Part shown: positions 1 through 7,988 of the stretch, piece by piece
How positions within the stretch are numbered: position 1 is the first letter of the stretch
Layout of the letters: each line of letters starts with the position of its first letter
Assembly: GCF_002930645.1 (NCBI RefSeq)
Contig: NZ_PSNW01000009.1
Coordinates: 124,001-188,000 of the forward strand
Direction: 5' to 3'
Length of the DNA stretch: 64,000 nt
DNA from: Solimonas fluminis
GTDB taxonomy: Bacteria; Pseudomonadota; Gammaproteobacteria; Nevskiales; Nevskiaceae
Translations under genes and position numbers: made by a program
The notes under the pieces: generated by a model
Told to the model about the DNA's origin: nothing
The model's input: only the letters and a program-made list of their open reading frames with translations
Database searches by the model: none

Positions 1-448
1 CCACCATCATCTGGCGGACGATGTTGGGGGCCTCGGCCTGGATGCGGCGGATGATGGCCTGGCGCACGGAATCCGGCGCCGCTTCCCAGAGACCCGGCGA
101 ATAGTGCGAGGCCACCTCGTGGGTGATCTTCTCCACCTGCTCCAGCAGCGGCCCCTCGATCTCGCGGGCGATCTGGTCCGGGTCCAGGCGCCCGAAGATG
201 TCCTGCGGCTTGAGCAGGCGCTGGGTCATGGTGTCGCAGGCGATGCTGGCCATGATCGCGGCCTTGCGCGGCACGATGCCCTGCCAGCCCAGGTAGGGCT
301 TGATGCCGAGGAATTCGATGGGCTCGAACATCATGCGGATCGCCACCAGCTTGGTGACGTAGCCGATCAGCGCCGCCACGAAGGGCATGGAGGCGTAGAT
401 CAGCCAGTTCGCTTGCACATCCGCCAGGATTTCAGCCCAGGACTGCAT
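1..448 (-). CDS. DUF445 family membrane protein (partial, C-terminus off the left edge)
   Basis: The first 149 codons of a gene read leftwards off the window. The N-terminus carries a hydrophobic helix at about residues 15-35 (WLIYASMPFVAALIGYVTK), then the family pattern of an IRMMFEP segment, a GWQGIVP segment and RKAAIMA. These are hallmarks of DUF445 (YheB-like) membrane proteins of unknown function. The downstream part is a charged, amphipathic stretch, as in the family. The ATG at 446-448 is the first start in frame and sits 102 bp from the divergent gene at 551. The family call is from recognised motifs; no enzymatic role is known. Confidence 0.8.
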   Translation of the reverse strand, partial: MQSWAEILADVQANWLIYASMPFVAALIGYVTKLVAIRMMFEPIEFLGIKPYLGWQGIVPRKAAIMASIACDTMTQRLLKPQDIFGRLDPDQIAREIEGPLLEQVEKITHEVASHYSPGLWEAAPDSVRQAIIRRIQAEAPNIVRQMMV

Positions 449-550
449 CCGCAGGTCCCCCGTTCGTGTCGTTATGCGGCGTTTATGCCACAGACCCGGC
501 GCGCTTTCCTATGGTCCGGATAGAATCGGGGCACGTCACGGGGGTCAAGC

Positions 551-1831
551 ATGGAAGCCGGCATCCGCCCGATCGCAGTTGGCATCGTTGCCGCGTACCT
601 GCTGGCGGGGGCCGGCGTGCTGGCGGCGGCCTGGCTGCGGACCGGCCGTATCGACCAGCCGGCGACGCTGGCCATCGCCGGGCTGGCGCTGATCGCGGGG
701 CTGGTCATGGCGGCCCTGCTGTCGATGATGCGCGACCCGCGCGGCATGGTGTTCTTCGGCGTCTTCTTCGGCCTGGTGGTGCTGCCGCAGGTCCTCGCCT
801 TCGGCCTGTTTCCCGACCGCCTCCTGCGGCAGGACCCGCTGCCCGCTCCCGCCGGCACCCCGGCGCCCGAGCGCATTCCCGGCGCCGACGCGCCGCTGCA
901 GGTCACCGATCTCACCCCGGGGGTGCTGGACGCGCGTCGCGCCCTGCTGTCGGTCTATGCCGACGGCAGCCAGGTCATCGAGGTCATCTACGATGGGGAG
1001 GCGCAAGCGCGCCTGCGCTTCCTGGCGGAGTACCAGAACCAGCCGCCCCCGCTGGAATCGCTGGGCCGCTACAGCGGCGTGCTGACGCAGGAGGAGCGCC
1101 ACGCCAGCTTCCACGCCGTGGACGGCCGGCGCCTGCTGCGGATCACCGCCGTGGACCGTGCCATCCTGGAGCACCGCCTGCGCGGGATGGATGCTCCCCC
1201 GCCCGGTCCGGCGGCCTCCGCCGCTGCCGCAACGCCGCCGGAGCCGCCCGTGGCCGTGCTGGCGGCCGCGCTGGTGCTCTACAGCCTGTTCGTGGCCTGG
1301 GTGTTCCTGCGCCTGGCCACCTGGGCCGCGAGCCATGCCGCGATGCCCGGAGTGCCTGTGCAGACCGCAACGGCGCTGCGGCAGCGCCTGCTGCGCCTGG
1401 GCCGGCAAGACCTGCCCTTCACGGTGCGCCCCGGCGATGCGCCGCAGGAACTGATCGCCGAATGGCGCCATGCCGAAGCCACCTGGCTGGACCTGATGCG
1501 GCTGCGCCACGTGAACCGGGTGGTCCGCTATCGCCTGCGCCTGGACGAGGATCGGGCGCAGGTCCGCGTGCGCGAGTTCCAGGCCGCCTTCGACGCCTCC
1601 GCGGGCGCAGGCGGCGCGGACCTGAGCTACCGCGCCACCTGGGGCGTCAGCTTCTTCGACCGCCGGGTCGAGGGCGTGCTGGGCCTGCAGTTGCGCGACG
1701 GCAAGCCGACGGGCGAGATCGCCCATGCCTGGCGCTTCGACATCGACGAGATGCGCTCACCGCTGGTGCAGGTGATCACGGCGGCGGGCTGGGAATGGCG
1801 CCACGTCCTGGTCGACGCGCGCTGGCTCTAA
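551..1831 (+). CDS. Uncharacterised membrane protein, four predicted TM helices
   Basis: A 426-residue protein that I cannot assign to a family. Hydrophobic segments lie at about residues 7-29, 39-60, 65-85 and 233-255. A soluble, probably periplasmic region of some 145 residues lies between helices 3 and 4, and a C-terminal domain of about 170 residues follows the last helix. A proline/alanine linker (about 215-232) precedes helix 4. The gene diverges from the DUF445 gene and converges on dnaQ, with only 4 nt between the two stop codons. The start at 551 has a G-rich stretch just upstream, consistent with a weak ribosome site. Codon use matches the surrounding genes, so it is very probably real, but its function is unknown. 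Confidence 0.7.
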   Translation: MEAGIRPIAVGIVAAYLLAGAGVLAAAWLRTGRIDQPATLAIAGLALIAGLVMAALLSMMRDPRGMVFFGVFFGLVVLPQVLAFGLFPDRLLRQDPLPAPAGTPAPERIPGADAPLQVTDLTPGVLDARRALLSVYADGSQVIEVIYDGEAQARLRFLAEYQNQPPPLESLGRYSGVLTQEERHASFHAVDGRRLLRITAVDRAILEHRLRGMDAPPPGPAASAAAATPPEPPVAVLAAALVLYSLFVAWVFLRLATWAASHAAMPGVPVQTATALRQRLLRLGRQDLPFTVRPGDAPQELIAEWRHAEATWLDLMRLRHVNRVVRYRLRLDEDRAQVRVREFQAAFDASAGAGGADLSYRATWGVSFFDRRVEGVLGLQLRDGKPTGEIAHAWRFDIDEMRSPLVQVITAAGWEWRHVLVDARWL

Positions 1832-1835
1832 AGCC

Positions 1836-2561
1836 TCAGGCGGCGGGAAGTTCGCCGGCCCACAGGCACTTGCCCTTGTCGGCCAGCTTCTTGAGCTTGG
1901 CCAGGTGGGCCTCCTGCTCGGCGGCATCGGGCGCCAGCACCGGCAGCGGCGCGGCGCTGGCGCCGAGCAGTTCGACGAAGCGCGAGCGCGAGGCGCCGCC
2001 GCCCTCCTCGCTGTCCAGCATCAGGCGGTTCTGGCCGCCGGTCATCGACAGGTAGACGTCGGCCAGCAGGCGGGCGTCGAGCAAGGCGCCGTGCAGGTCG
2101 CGGCCGGAGTTGTCCACCTCGTAGCGCTTGCACAGCGCGTCGAGGCTGACGCGCTGGCCGGGGTGCATCTTGCGCGCCATGGCCACCGTGTCGGTCACCT
2201 CGCAGACGTCCTCGATGCGCCGGGTGAAGCCCAGGCGCCCGAACTCGGCATTGAGGAAGCCGACGTCGAAGGCGGCGTTGTGGATGATCAGCTCCGCGCC
2301 TTCCAGGTAGTCCCAGAGTTCCTTGGCCAGCTCGAAGAACTTCGGCTTGTCGGCCAGGAACTCGTTGGTGATGCCGTGGACCTCGATGGCGCCGCGGTCG
2401 ATCTCGCGCTCCGGGTTGATGTAGCGCCAGAAGTTGTTGCTGGTGTAGCGGCGGTTGACCAGCTCGATGCAGCCGACTTCGATGATGCGGTGGCCCTGGC
2501 TGGCTTCCAGGCCCGTGGTTTCGGTGTCGAGGATGACCTGGCGCTTCATGGCGGCGCTCAT
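1836..2561 (-). CDS. dnaQ: DNA polymerase III epsilon subunit (3'-5' proofreading exonuclease)
   Basis: A 241-residue DEDDh exonuclease. Exo I is the DTETTG motif near the N-terminus, Exo II is HNAAFD near residue 105, and Exo III is the later HGALLDA segment, supplying the general-base His and last Asp. The length matches epsilon (243 aa in E. coli), including a C-terminal tail that in the family binds the polymerase alpha subunit. Within the replisome it removes misincorporated bases. It follows rnhA, whose stop codon overlaps this ATG as ATGA; a second in-frame ATG at 2549 (MKRQV) is an alternative start. The order methyltransferase-rnhA-dnaQ with gloB divergent matches E. coli. Confidence 0.95.
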   Translation of the reverse strand: MSAAMKRQVILDTETTGLEASQGHRIIEVGCIELVNRRYTSNNFWRYINPEREIDRGAIEVHGITNEFLADKPKFFELAKELWDYLEGAELIIHNAAFDVGFLNAEFGRLGFTRRIEDVCEVTDTVAMARKMHPGQRVSLDALCKRYEVDNSGRDLHGALLDARLLADVYLSMTGGQNRLMLDSEEGGGASRSRFVELLGASAAPLPVLAPDAAEQEAHLAKLKKLADKGKCLWAGELPAA

Positions 2562-3016
2562 GCCGCCGCTCCCTTCTGCTGCGCGAGCAGTTCGTCGATG
2601 CCCTGGTTGGCCAGGCGATCCGCCGCCTCGTTGCCGGGGTGGCCGGCATGGCCCTTCACCCAGTGCCATTCCACCTGGTGACGCGAGGCCGCGGCATCCA
2701 GGCGCTGCCACAGGTCCTGGTTCTTGACCGGCTTCTTGTCGGCGGTCTTCCAGCCGCGCTTCTTCCAGCCCGGGAGCCATTCCAGCAGGCCGGAGCGCAC
2801 GTAGACCGAGTCGGTGTAGAGCTGCACGACACAGGGCTCGCGCAGGGCTTCCAGGGCGCTGATGGCGGCCATCAGTTCCATGCGGTTGTTGGTGGTCAGG
2901 GCTTCGCCGCCCTTGAGGTCCTTGCGGGTGCCGTTGTACTCGAGCAAGGCGCCCCAGCCGCCGGGCCCCGGGTTGCCCCTGCAGGCGCCGTCGGTATGAA
3001 TCACGATCTGCTTCAC
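2558..3016 (-). CDS. rnhA: Ribonuclease HI
   Basis: A 152-residue enzyme that degrades the RNA strand of RNA:DNA hybrids (R-loops, primers). All four acidic residues of the type 1 active site are visible: the Asp of [10 protein letters not shown], the Glu of NNRMEL, the Asp of LYTDSV and the Asp of GNEAADRLA. The basic-protrusion region (GWKKRGWK) and the GHAGHPGN loop are present. The start is a GTG at 3014-3016 that overlaps the stop of the upstream methyltransferase as GTGA. No ATG lies in frame between this point and the methyltransferase reading frame, so the GTG is favoured. It is co-transcribed and overlapping with dnaQ downstream. Confidence 0.95.
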   Translation of the reverse strand: MKQIVIHTDGACRGNPGPGGWGALLEYNGTRKDLKGGEALTTNNRMELMAAISALEALREPCVVQLYTDSVYVRSGLLEWLPGWKKRGWKTADKKPVKNQDLWQRLDAAASRHQVEWHWVKGHAGHPGNEAADRLANQGIDELLAQQKGAAA

Positions 3017-3783
3017 GTCGGGTGTTTTTCCAATGAGGCCTGCGATTGTGCCGCGGGAGCGGTCACGCCGACCAGCGGCTTGACCTGGGCCCGCTGCGCG
3101 CGGCCGATGAAGTTGACCGGGATCACGCGCTTGCGCGCCACCAGCATGTAGGCCTCGGACAGCGGCGCCAGCAGCGCGCCGACGCTCCAGGGGCCGCCCG
3201 CGGTGCGCGGTTCCAGCCAGGGAAAGCCGACGCCGAAGCGGCGGATCTCGGTGACCTCGAAGTCCAGCAGTTCCAGCCAGTCGCAGATGCGGCCGACCCC
3301 GTGGAAGCGGGCGCCCGCGGGGAAGGCGCGGTAGCGCAGCCCGACCAGGCCGCGCATCGCCCAGCCGCTCCAGGGACTGAAGCCGAGCACGAACAGGCGG
3401 CCTCGGTCGTTGAGCACCCGGTTGACCTCGCGCAGCACGTTGTGCGGCGAGCGGCTGAACTCCAGGGTATGCGGCAGCAGCACAGCGTCCACGCTCTTGC
3501 TCATCAGCGGCAGCTGCTCCGGGTCGATCAGCGCCGAGGAGGGCTCGCCGCCGACGGTGCCGAGCACCGCCTTGTGCAGCGTCTCGGCGCAGCTGATCAA
3601 CTGGTTGTCCAGACCCCAGCTGCCGATCTGCAGCACGTGGCGGCCGAACACCTCCGGCAGCACGCGGCGCACCTCGCCCTCCTCCAGCGCCAGCAGGCGG
3701 CGCCCGCGCGGCGAATGCAGCCACAGGTCCAGCGTATGGCGGGTCAGCGGCAATCCGGAAAGATGGGCTCGCGTCGAGGGCAT
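3013..3783 (-). CDS. YafS-like class I SAM-dependent methyltransferase
   Basis: A 256-residue protein in the exact position of E. coli yafS, between rnhA and the divergent gloB. The N-terminal half resembles a methyltransferase_11 fold: a first strand/loop ([11 protein letters not shown]), a post-II acidic region ([12 protein letters not shown]) and an RGRLFVLGF strand. The usual GxGxG of motif I is not well kept, so SAM binding should be regarded as likely rather than shown. The substrate is unknown for the family. The gene is first in a three-gene overlapping set with rnhA and dnaQ. The 40-bp gap to gloB must hold the divergent promoters or parts of them. Confidence 0.8.
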   Translation of the reverse strand: MPSTRAHLSGLPLTRHTLDLWLHSPRGRRLLALEEGEVRRVLPEVFGRHVLQIGSWGLDNQLISCAETLHKAVLGTVGGEPSSALIDPEQLPLMSKSVDAVLLPHTLEFSRSPHNVLREVNRVLNDRGRLFVLGFSPWSGWAMRGLVGLRYRAFPAGARFHGVGRICDWLELLDFEVTEIRRFGVGFPWLEPRTAGGPWSVGALLAPLSEAYMLVARKRVIPVNFIGRAQRAQVKPLVGVTAPAAQSQASLEKHPT

Positions 3784-3823
3784 GGTTTGACCGGACCGGA
3801 ATCAGGCACCAAGATCATACGCC

Positions 3824-4615
3824 ATGCAGATCATCCCGATCCCGGCTTTTCAGGACAATTACCTCTGGACCCTGGTCGAGGGTTCACGCGCCGTCGTGGT
3901 CGATCCGGGCGACGCCGCCCCGGTGCTGCAGGAGCTGCAGGCCCGCGGCCTCGGCCTGGAGGCCATCGCGGTCACCCACTGGCACCCCGACCATATCGGC
4001 GGCATCGCCGAACTCTGCCGCCAATTCAAGGGCATACCGGTCTACGGCCCGGCGGCCGAGGAGAAGCGCATCCCCGGCCTGACCCAGCTGCTGAAGGAGG
4101 GCGACCGCGTCACGCTGCTGGACCTGCCCTTCCAGGTGATCGCGGTGCCGGGCCATACGCTGGGTCACATCGTCTACTACAGCCCCGGCATCCTGCTCTG
4201 CGGCGACACCCTGTTCTCCGCCGGCTGCGGCCGCCTGTTCGAGGGCACGCCCTCGCAGATGCATTCCTCGCTGTCGCGCCTGGCGGCCCTGCCGCCGGAA
4301 ACCCTGGTGTACTGCACCCACGAGTACACCCTGAGCAACCTGGCCTTCGCGCGTGCCGTGGAGCCGGACAACGGCGCCATCGCCAACCAGCTGATGCGGG
4401 TCCGCGCGCTGCGCGGCAACCGCGAGCCCAGCCTGCCGACCACGCTGGCGCTGGAGAAGCAGATCAACCCCTTCCTGCGCACCGAAATGCCGGCGGTGGT
4501 GCAGTCGGCGCGCCAATGGTCCGGTGGCCGGCTGCCGGACAGCGTGGCGGTATTCACCGCGCTGCGCAGCTGGAAGGACCAGTTCAAGGCGCCGGCGGAG
4601 ATCGGGACGGTCTAG
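3824..4615 (+). CDS. gloB: Hydroxyacylglutathione hydrolase (glyoxalase II)
   Basis: A 263-residue metallo-beta-lactamase-fold enzyme that hydrolyses S-D-lactoylglutathione to lactate and glutathione, the last step of methylglyoxal detoxification in the cytoplasm. The binuclear metal motif THWHPDHIGG is complete, and the later metal ligands appear as the GHTLGH histidine, the GDTLFSAGCGR aspartate and the CTHEYT histidine. The C-terminal helical domain with a glutathione-binding lysine region (AL-EK-QINPFLR) is present, so the protein is full length (E. coli 251 aa). The last two bases of its TAG stop are also the first two bases of the inverted-repeat element at 4614-4930, so that element abuts or inserted at the very 3' end of the gene. 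Confidence 0.95.
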   Translation: MQIIPIPAFQDNYLWTLVEGSRAVVVDPGDAAPVLQELQARGLGLEAIAVTHWHPDHIGGIAELCRQFKGIPVYGPAAEEKRIPGLTQLLKEGDRVTLLDLPFQVIAVPGHTLGHIVYYSPGILLCGDTLFSAGCGRLFEGTPSQMHSSLSRLAALPPETLVYCTHEYTLSNLAFARAVEPDNGAIANQLMRVRALRGNREPSLPTTLALEKQINPFLRTEMPAVVQSARQWSGGRLPDSVAVFTALRSWKDQFKAPAEIGTV

Positions 4616-4645
4616 GGCCTGTTAACACTACGGCCGCCGGTGCGA

Positions 4646-4792
4646 TGCCACCAGATTTGCCGCCAGGCACGACGCGAGGAGGGCGTTGGGTGGGCCCCAA
4701 TAACCGACGAGGCCATTGGCCCAGGCTGCGGAGCGACTCAATGTCGCTCCGCAGTAAGCCCGATGGCCCGCATGGCGGCAAATCTGGTGGCA
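4646..4792. repeat. Perfect 20-bp inverted repeat enclosing a 12-bp hairpin
   Basis: The arms at 4646-4665 and 4773-4792 are perfect reverse complements (20 of 20). Between them, 4726-4737 and 4743-4754 form a second perfect 12-bp stem with a 5-nt loop, and TGGGCC/GGCCCA (4691-4696, 4718-4723) can form a third. This is the left half of the element at 4614-4930. Confidence 0.85.
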
Positions 4793-4804
4793 CCCGGAGG
4801 GCGG

Positions 4805-4894
4805 GACCGTTTTGGCGCAGGGCGTTGTCCCGCCCCGCTGATGTACGTCCAGTACACGGCGCGTGCCGGGACTGAGCCCTGCGCCAAAACGGTC
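4805..4894. repeat. Perfect 19-bp inverted repeat with nested stems
   Basis: The arms at 4805-4823 and 4876-4894 are perfect reverse complements (19 of 19). Nested inside are GTCCCG/CGGGAC (4827-4832, 4867-4872) and a TGTAC/GTACA hairpin with a 5-nt loop (4842-4856). This is the right half of the element at 4614-4930. Confidence 0.85.
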
Positions 4895-5094
4895 TCCGTC
4901 GCAGCGACGGCCGTAGGGTTAACAGGCCCTCGGCAGCTGCGCCGCCGGGCCGCTCCCCGCATTTCATCCCCTGATTCGCCGCCGCTCGTCGGCGGCCGAA
5001 AATCCCGTGCCAGCAACGTGAGACTTTATCTACAGACAGCCTGTGTGCAAGGGAGCACATTGGGGCCGTCACCCCCCATCCCACGGAGATGCCG

Positions 5095-5244
5095 ATGAGC
5101 CTCACGCAGCGCCAGATGCCCTCGCTGGGCGAAGTCCGTCCGACGTCTCTCCAGGGCCAGCGGCAGGCGCCGCAGCTTCCCACGGGCAGCAGCGTAGCCA
5201 TCCCCCTGCGCGGCCCGACGCTGCCGGCACCCGGCAGCCGCTGA
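5095..5244 (+). CDS. Small ORF, 49 residues, unknown function
   Basis: An ATG at 5095 preceded by a GGAG ribosome site (about 5085) opens 49 codons (MSLTQRQMPSLG...LPAPGSR) ending in TGA at 5242-5244. The peptide is rich in Pro, Gln, Gly and Ser with no hydrophobic helix, signal peptide or Cys, and I do not recognise it. What argues for expression is a strong intrinsic terminator 20 nt downstream on the same strand, oriented for this ORF and not for the convergent channel gene. The upstream 160 bp is free of other genes. It could be a small protein, a leader, or part of a non-coding transcript. The coding call is tentative. Confidence 0.35.
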   Translation: MSLTQRQMPSLGEVRPTSLQGQRQAPQLPTGSSVAIPLRGPTLPAPGSR

Positions 5245-5264
5245 GCCGTCAAGCCTTTGCTCCA

Positions 5265-5298
5265 GGCCCTGCGCACCCGGTGCGCAGGGCCATATTTT
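5265..5298 (+). terminator. Rho-independent terminator after the 49-codon ORF
   Basis: A perfect 13-bp GC-rich stem (5265-5277 with 5279-5291) is followed on the plus strand by ATATTTTT. The T-run lies on the plus-strand side only, so it terminates rightward transcription just before the stop of the convergent TolC-like gene (5299). Confidence 0.75.
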
Positions 5299-6717
5299 TC
5301 AGTCCCCCATCACCGGGTCCCGCACCAGCAGACCGTCCAGCTGCACCAGGTCCTGCAGCACCAGCTGGCCGGCCACGGCCTTGAGCCGCAACACCGACAG
5401 CAGGTACTCGTAGCGCGAGCTTTCGTAGTTGCGCTGCGCGGCGTAGCGCTGCTGCCGTGCGTTGAGCACGTCGATCGCCGAACGCGTGCCGATCTCCAGG
5501 CCCACTTCGCTGGCTTCCAGGGCGGTCGCGCTGGAGGCCATGGCCTGCTTCAGGGCATGGACGCGCGCCGCGCCGGTGGTCACGGCCTGGAAGGCATTGC
5601 GGGTATTGCGCTCCACCACGCGGCGAGCGCCGTCGTATTCCGCCAGCCGCTGGCCGCGGACGGCCTCGGCCTGGCGGATGCCGGCGCGGGTGGCGCCACC
5701 GGAGAACAGCGGCAGGCGCACCCCGATGCCCACCGAGGTGCCGGACAGTTCGGTGGGAAACGCACCGGCTTCGCTGGTGGAATCCAGGTAGCTCGCCGTG
5801 GCGGCCACGGTGGGCAGCCACTTGGACCTGGCGGCGCTCAGGCCGCGATCGGCGACGCTGAAGTTCAGTTTCGCCGCCAGCAGGTCGAAGTTGCCCAGGC
5901 GGGCATGGGTTACCCAGGGCTCGACGCCGACGGGATCCGGCGTCGGCAGCGGGATGTCCTCCTGCAGGGCCGCCAAGCCCGGCTTTCGCGGCGCCGCCGG
6001 GTCCAGCGGCACCACGCGCACATTCTCGTCCTCCTCGATGCTGCGCAGCGGCTCGCGGGTGATCTCCTCCAGGGCTTCGATGGCGGTCGCCAGGGCCTGG
6101 CCGGCCTCCAGCTCGCTGGCCACGCTCAGGTCGTAGCGCGCCTGCACCTCCTGGGTGTCGGTGATGCTCGACAGGCCCACCTGCAGATGCTGGTTGGCCA
6201 GCTCCAGCTGCTGCTCCAGCGCCGCCTTCTCGGCCTGCGCCGAGCGCTGCGCGTCGCGCGCGCCGAGCACGCCGAAGTACAGCTCCGCCACGCGCAGCAG
6301 CAGGTCCTGCTCGCTGCCGCGGTAGTTCAGCTGCGCCAGCGCGGCCTGCTCGCTGGCTTGCTTGAACTGGTACCAGGCCTCGAGGCTGAACAGCGGCTGG
6401 CTCAGGGTGACGCTGAGGCTCTTGTCGGTGCCGTCGTTCTTGCGCGACAGCGGGATCGCCGCGCCGCTGGTCGGGTCGACGTAGGTGACTTCCACCTCGG
6501 TGTCGTTGAACACGTAGTCGTAGCTGCCGCTGAGCTGCGGCAGCAGCATCGCGCGGGCCAGGGGCTTGTTCTGCAGCGCGGCCTCGCGGGCATAGCGTGC
6601 GCTGGCCAGCGTGGCGTCGTTGGCCTGGGCCAGCCTGTAGACGCGCAGCAGGTCATTGGCCTGCGCCAGGCCCGGAACGAGCAGCAGCAGGCACAGCAGG
6701 CGGCGGATGTTCGGCAT
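5299..6717 (-). CDS. TolC-family outer membrane channel of the lipid cluster
   Basis: A 472-residue outer membrane efflux protein with a Sec signal peptide at residues 1-20 (cleavage near AQA-ND). Two OEP repeats are recognisable: an N-terminal half with LARAMLLPQLSGSYDY and a C-terminal half with the related SKWLPTVAATASYLD and the VRLPLFSGG strand. Long Ala/Gln/Glu-rich helices between them form the periplasmic tunnel in this family. No lipobox is seen, so it is TolC-like rather than OprM-like. It is the last gene of the 14-gene cluster, downstream of the FtsX permeases and adaptor, and should be the exit duct of that tripartite pump. In the cyanobacterial comparison it takes the place of HgdD. 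Start chosen: ATG at 6717, where the signal peptide begins. Confidence 0.88.
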   Translation of the reverse strand: MPNIRRLLCLLLLVPGLAQANDLLRVYRLAQANDATLASARYAREAALQNKPLARAMLLPQLSGSYDYVFNDTEVEVTYVDPTSGAAIPLSRKNDGTDKSLSVTLSQPLFSLEAWYQFKQASEQAALAQLNYRGSEQDLLLRVAELYFGVLGARDAQRSAQAEKAALEQQLELANQHLQVGLSSITDTQEVQARYDLSVASELEAGQALATAIEALEEITREPLRSIEEDENVRVVPLDPAAPRKPGLAALQEDIPLPTPDPVGVEPWVTHARLGNFDLLAAKLNFSVADRGLSAARSKWLPTVAATASYLDSTSEAGAFPTELSGTSVGIGVRLPLFSGGATRAGIRQAEAVRGQRLAEYDGARRVVERNTRNAFQAVTTGAARVHALKQAMASSATALEASEVGLEIGTRSAIDVLNARQQRYAAQRNYESSRYEYLLSVLRLKAVAGQLVLQDLVQLDGLLVRDPVMGD

Positions 6718-6743
6718 GATGATGGGGTCTTCCAGGTAGGGGG

Positions 6744-7988
6744 TCAGTCGCCTTCGGCGACGCGCCGCTGCAGGTAGTCGACGAAGGCGTCGAAGCGCCC
6801 CTCGCCCGACAGCACGCGCGGCAGGTTCAGGATCAGTTCCACCTGGCCGTCGACGCAGAACATGGCGGAGAAGGCACTGCCGCCGAGCGGATGGACGAAC
6901 AGGTGCTTCAGCGTGAAGCCGGGGCAGCTCAGGGCCTCGGTGTCGATGCGGCCGAGGTTGGAGATGACGGCGGTCTCCATCGGCTTGCGCTTGCGGTAGT
7001 TCCAGCGCGTGCGCGACACCAGCAGATCGAACCAGCGCAGCGGCAGCCACTTCACGATGTCGAGGATGCGCGGATAGACCGTCTCCATCCGCTGCGCCAG
7101 CATGTCCTGCAGGCGCTGCTTGAAGTGCGCGATGCCGTCGCCCTTGTCCAGGCGCACGAACAGCATGTTGCTGAAGTTGGTGGTGGACAGCAGGCCCGGC
7201 ACATGGCGGCGCAGGTCCACCGGCACCGCGATCAGCGCCGGCAGGTCGCTGCGCTGATGGGCGAACTCGGCCATGGCCACGGCGACGCGCGCCAGCATGT
7301 CCTTGCGCGGCGGTCCCAGCGGGATGCGCCGCCAGTCGTCGCCCATGGCGTCGCCGCTGGGTTCGCCGGTCAGCCAGGAGGTCCTGAAATGCTTCGAGGT
7401 GGAATGCGTGGTCCCCGTGCTGATCATCAGGTCGGTATCGCTGAAGGCGGCGTTGGTGCCCAGCAGCGGCTCGCCGCGCAAGGCGCGGAACAGCTCGCGC
7501 AGCAGGTGCAGCGCGCCGCCGCCGTCGACGATGGCATGCACGGTGCGCAGGATCACCAGGGAGCGCCCGTCGGTGCAGCTCACCAGCTGCAGTTCCAGCG
7601 TCGGACCATGCTCCAGCGACAGCGGCTCGGCGGTGATGAAGTCCGAGCCCTGGCTGGTCAGCGTGTCCCAGTCGCAGCCCTCGACGATGCGCAGGCGCGG
7701 CGGCAGGCCGTCGCTCTCCCAGCGGGCCTTGCTGCGCTTGCCCACCAGGCGCAGGCGCATGCCCGGGTTGACCGCGGTGGCCTGGTCCAGCGCGCGCTGC
7801 CAGTCCTGCGGCGCCAGGCGGCTGTCGGCCGTCAGCACGAACACGACGTCGCGCGGCCCCTCCAGGGTCCAGCGGCTGGTGCCGACGCAGGCGTGGTAGT
7901 ACTCCGGCGTGGACAGGGGCCGGGAGATGCGGGTCTGCGGCGCCAGCGGCGGCAGTGCGGGAGCAAGCTCAGGCCGATCGAAGGGCAT
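6744..7988 (-). CDS. Condensation-fold (PapA/WS-DGAT-like) acyltransferase B
   Basis: A 414-residue protein of the CoA-dependent acyltransferase/NRPS condensation superfamily. The catalytic motif HHxxxDG is present as V-H-A-I-V-D-G (His151, Asp155, Gly156): the second, catalytic His is kept and the first is Val. A C-terminal AVISNLGRID segment matches the DFGWG-like/NLG region of this fold. Such enzymes transfer acyl groups from a carrier or CoA to a hydroxyl or amine. Here the likely acceptor is the sugar or the lipid made by the cluster (inference). It is paralogous in layout to the protein at 12214-13431. The ATG at 7988 overlaps the upstream permease by 20 nt; a TTG at 7994 is an alternative start. 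Confidence 0.75.
   Translation of the reverse strand: MPFDRPELAPALPPLAPQTRISRPLSTPEYYHACVGTSRWTLEGPRDVVFVLTADSRLAPQDWQRALDQATAVNPGMRLRLVGKRSKARWESDGLPPRLRIVEGCDWDTLTSQGSDFITAEPLSLEHGPTLELQLVSCTDGRSLVILRTVHAIVDGGGALHLLRELFRALRGEPLLGTNAAFSDTDLMISTGTTHSTSKHFRTSWLTGEPSGDAMGDDWRRIPLGPPRKDMLARVAVAMAEFAHQRSDLPALIAVPVDLRRHVPGLLSTTNFSNMLFVRLDKGDGIAHFKQRLQDMLAQRMETVYPRILDIVKWLPLRWFDLLVSRTRWNYRKRKPMETAVISNLGRIDTEALSCPGFTLKHLFVHPLGGSAFSAMFCVDGQVELILNLPRVLSGEGRFDAFVDYLQRRVAEGD

Larger units (their letters stand above)
4614..4930. mobile_element. 317-bp palindrome-rich element with 23-bp terminal inverted repeats (MITE-like)
   Basis: The ends at 4614-4636 and 4908-4930 are inverted copies matching at 22 of 23 positions, each beginning AGGGCCTGTTAAC. 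Inside are two long perfect inverted repeats (20 bp and 19 bp arms) and smaller nested hairpins, so almost the whole unit can fold on itself. No open reading frame of transposase type is present. It starts within the gloB stop codon. I see no clear target-site duplication at the flanks (left flank ends GGTCT, right flank starts CGGCAG). The terminal repeats, small size and lack of coding suggest a non-autonomous transposable element or a large REP/BIME-type unit. Copy number elsewhere in the genome would distinguish these. Confidence 0.65.

Noticed and set aside
4600-4940. Target-site duplication around the 317-bp element
   Set aside because: The flanking bases (GGTCT and CGGCAG) do not match; no duplication can be claimed.
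5265-5298. The hairpin taken as terminator of the TolC-like gene
   Set aside because: The T-run is on the plus-strand side only; on the minus strand the stem is followed by TGGAGCAAAG, so it fits rightward transcription.
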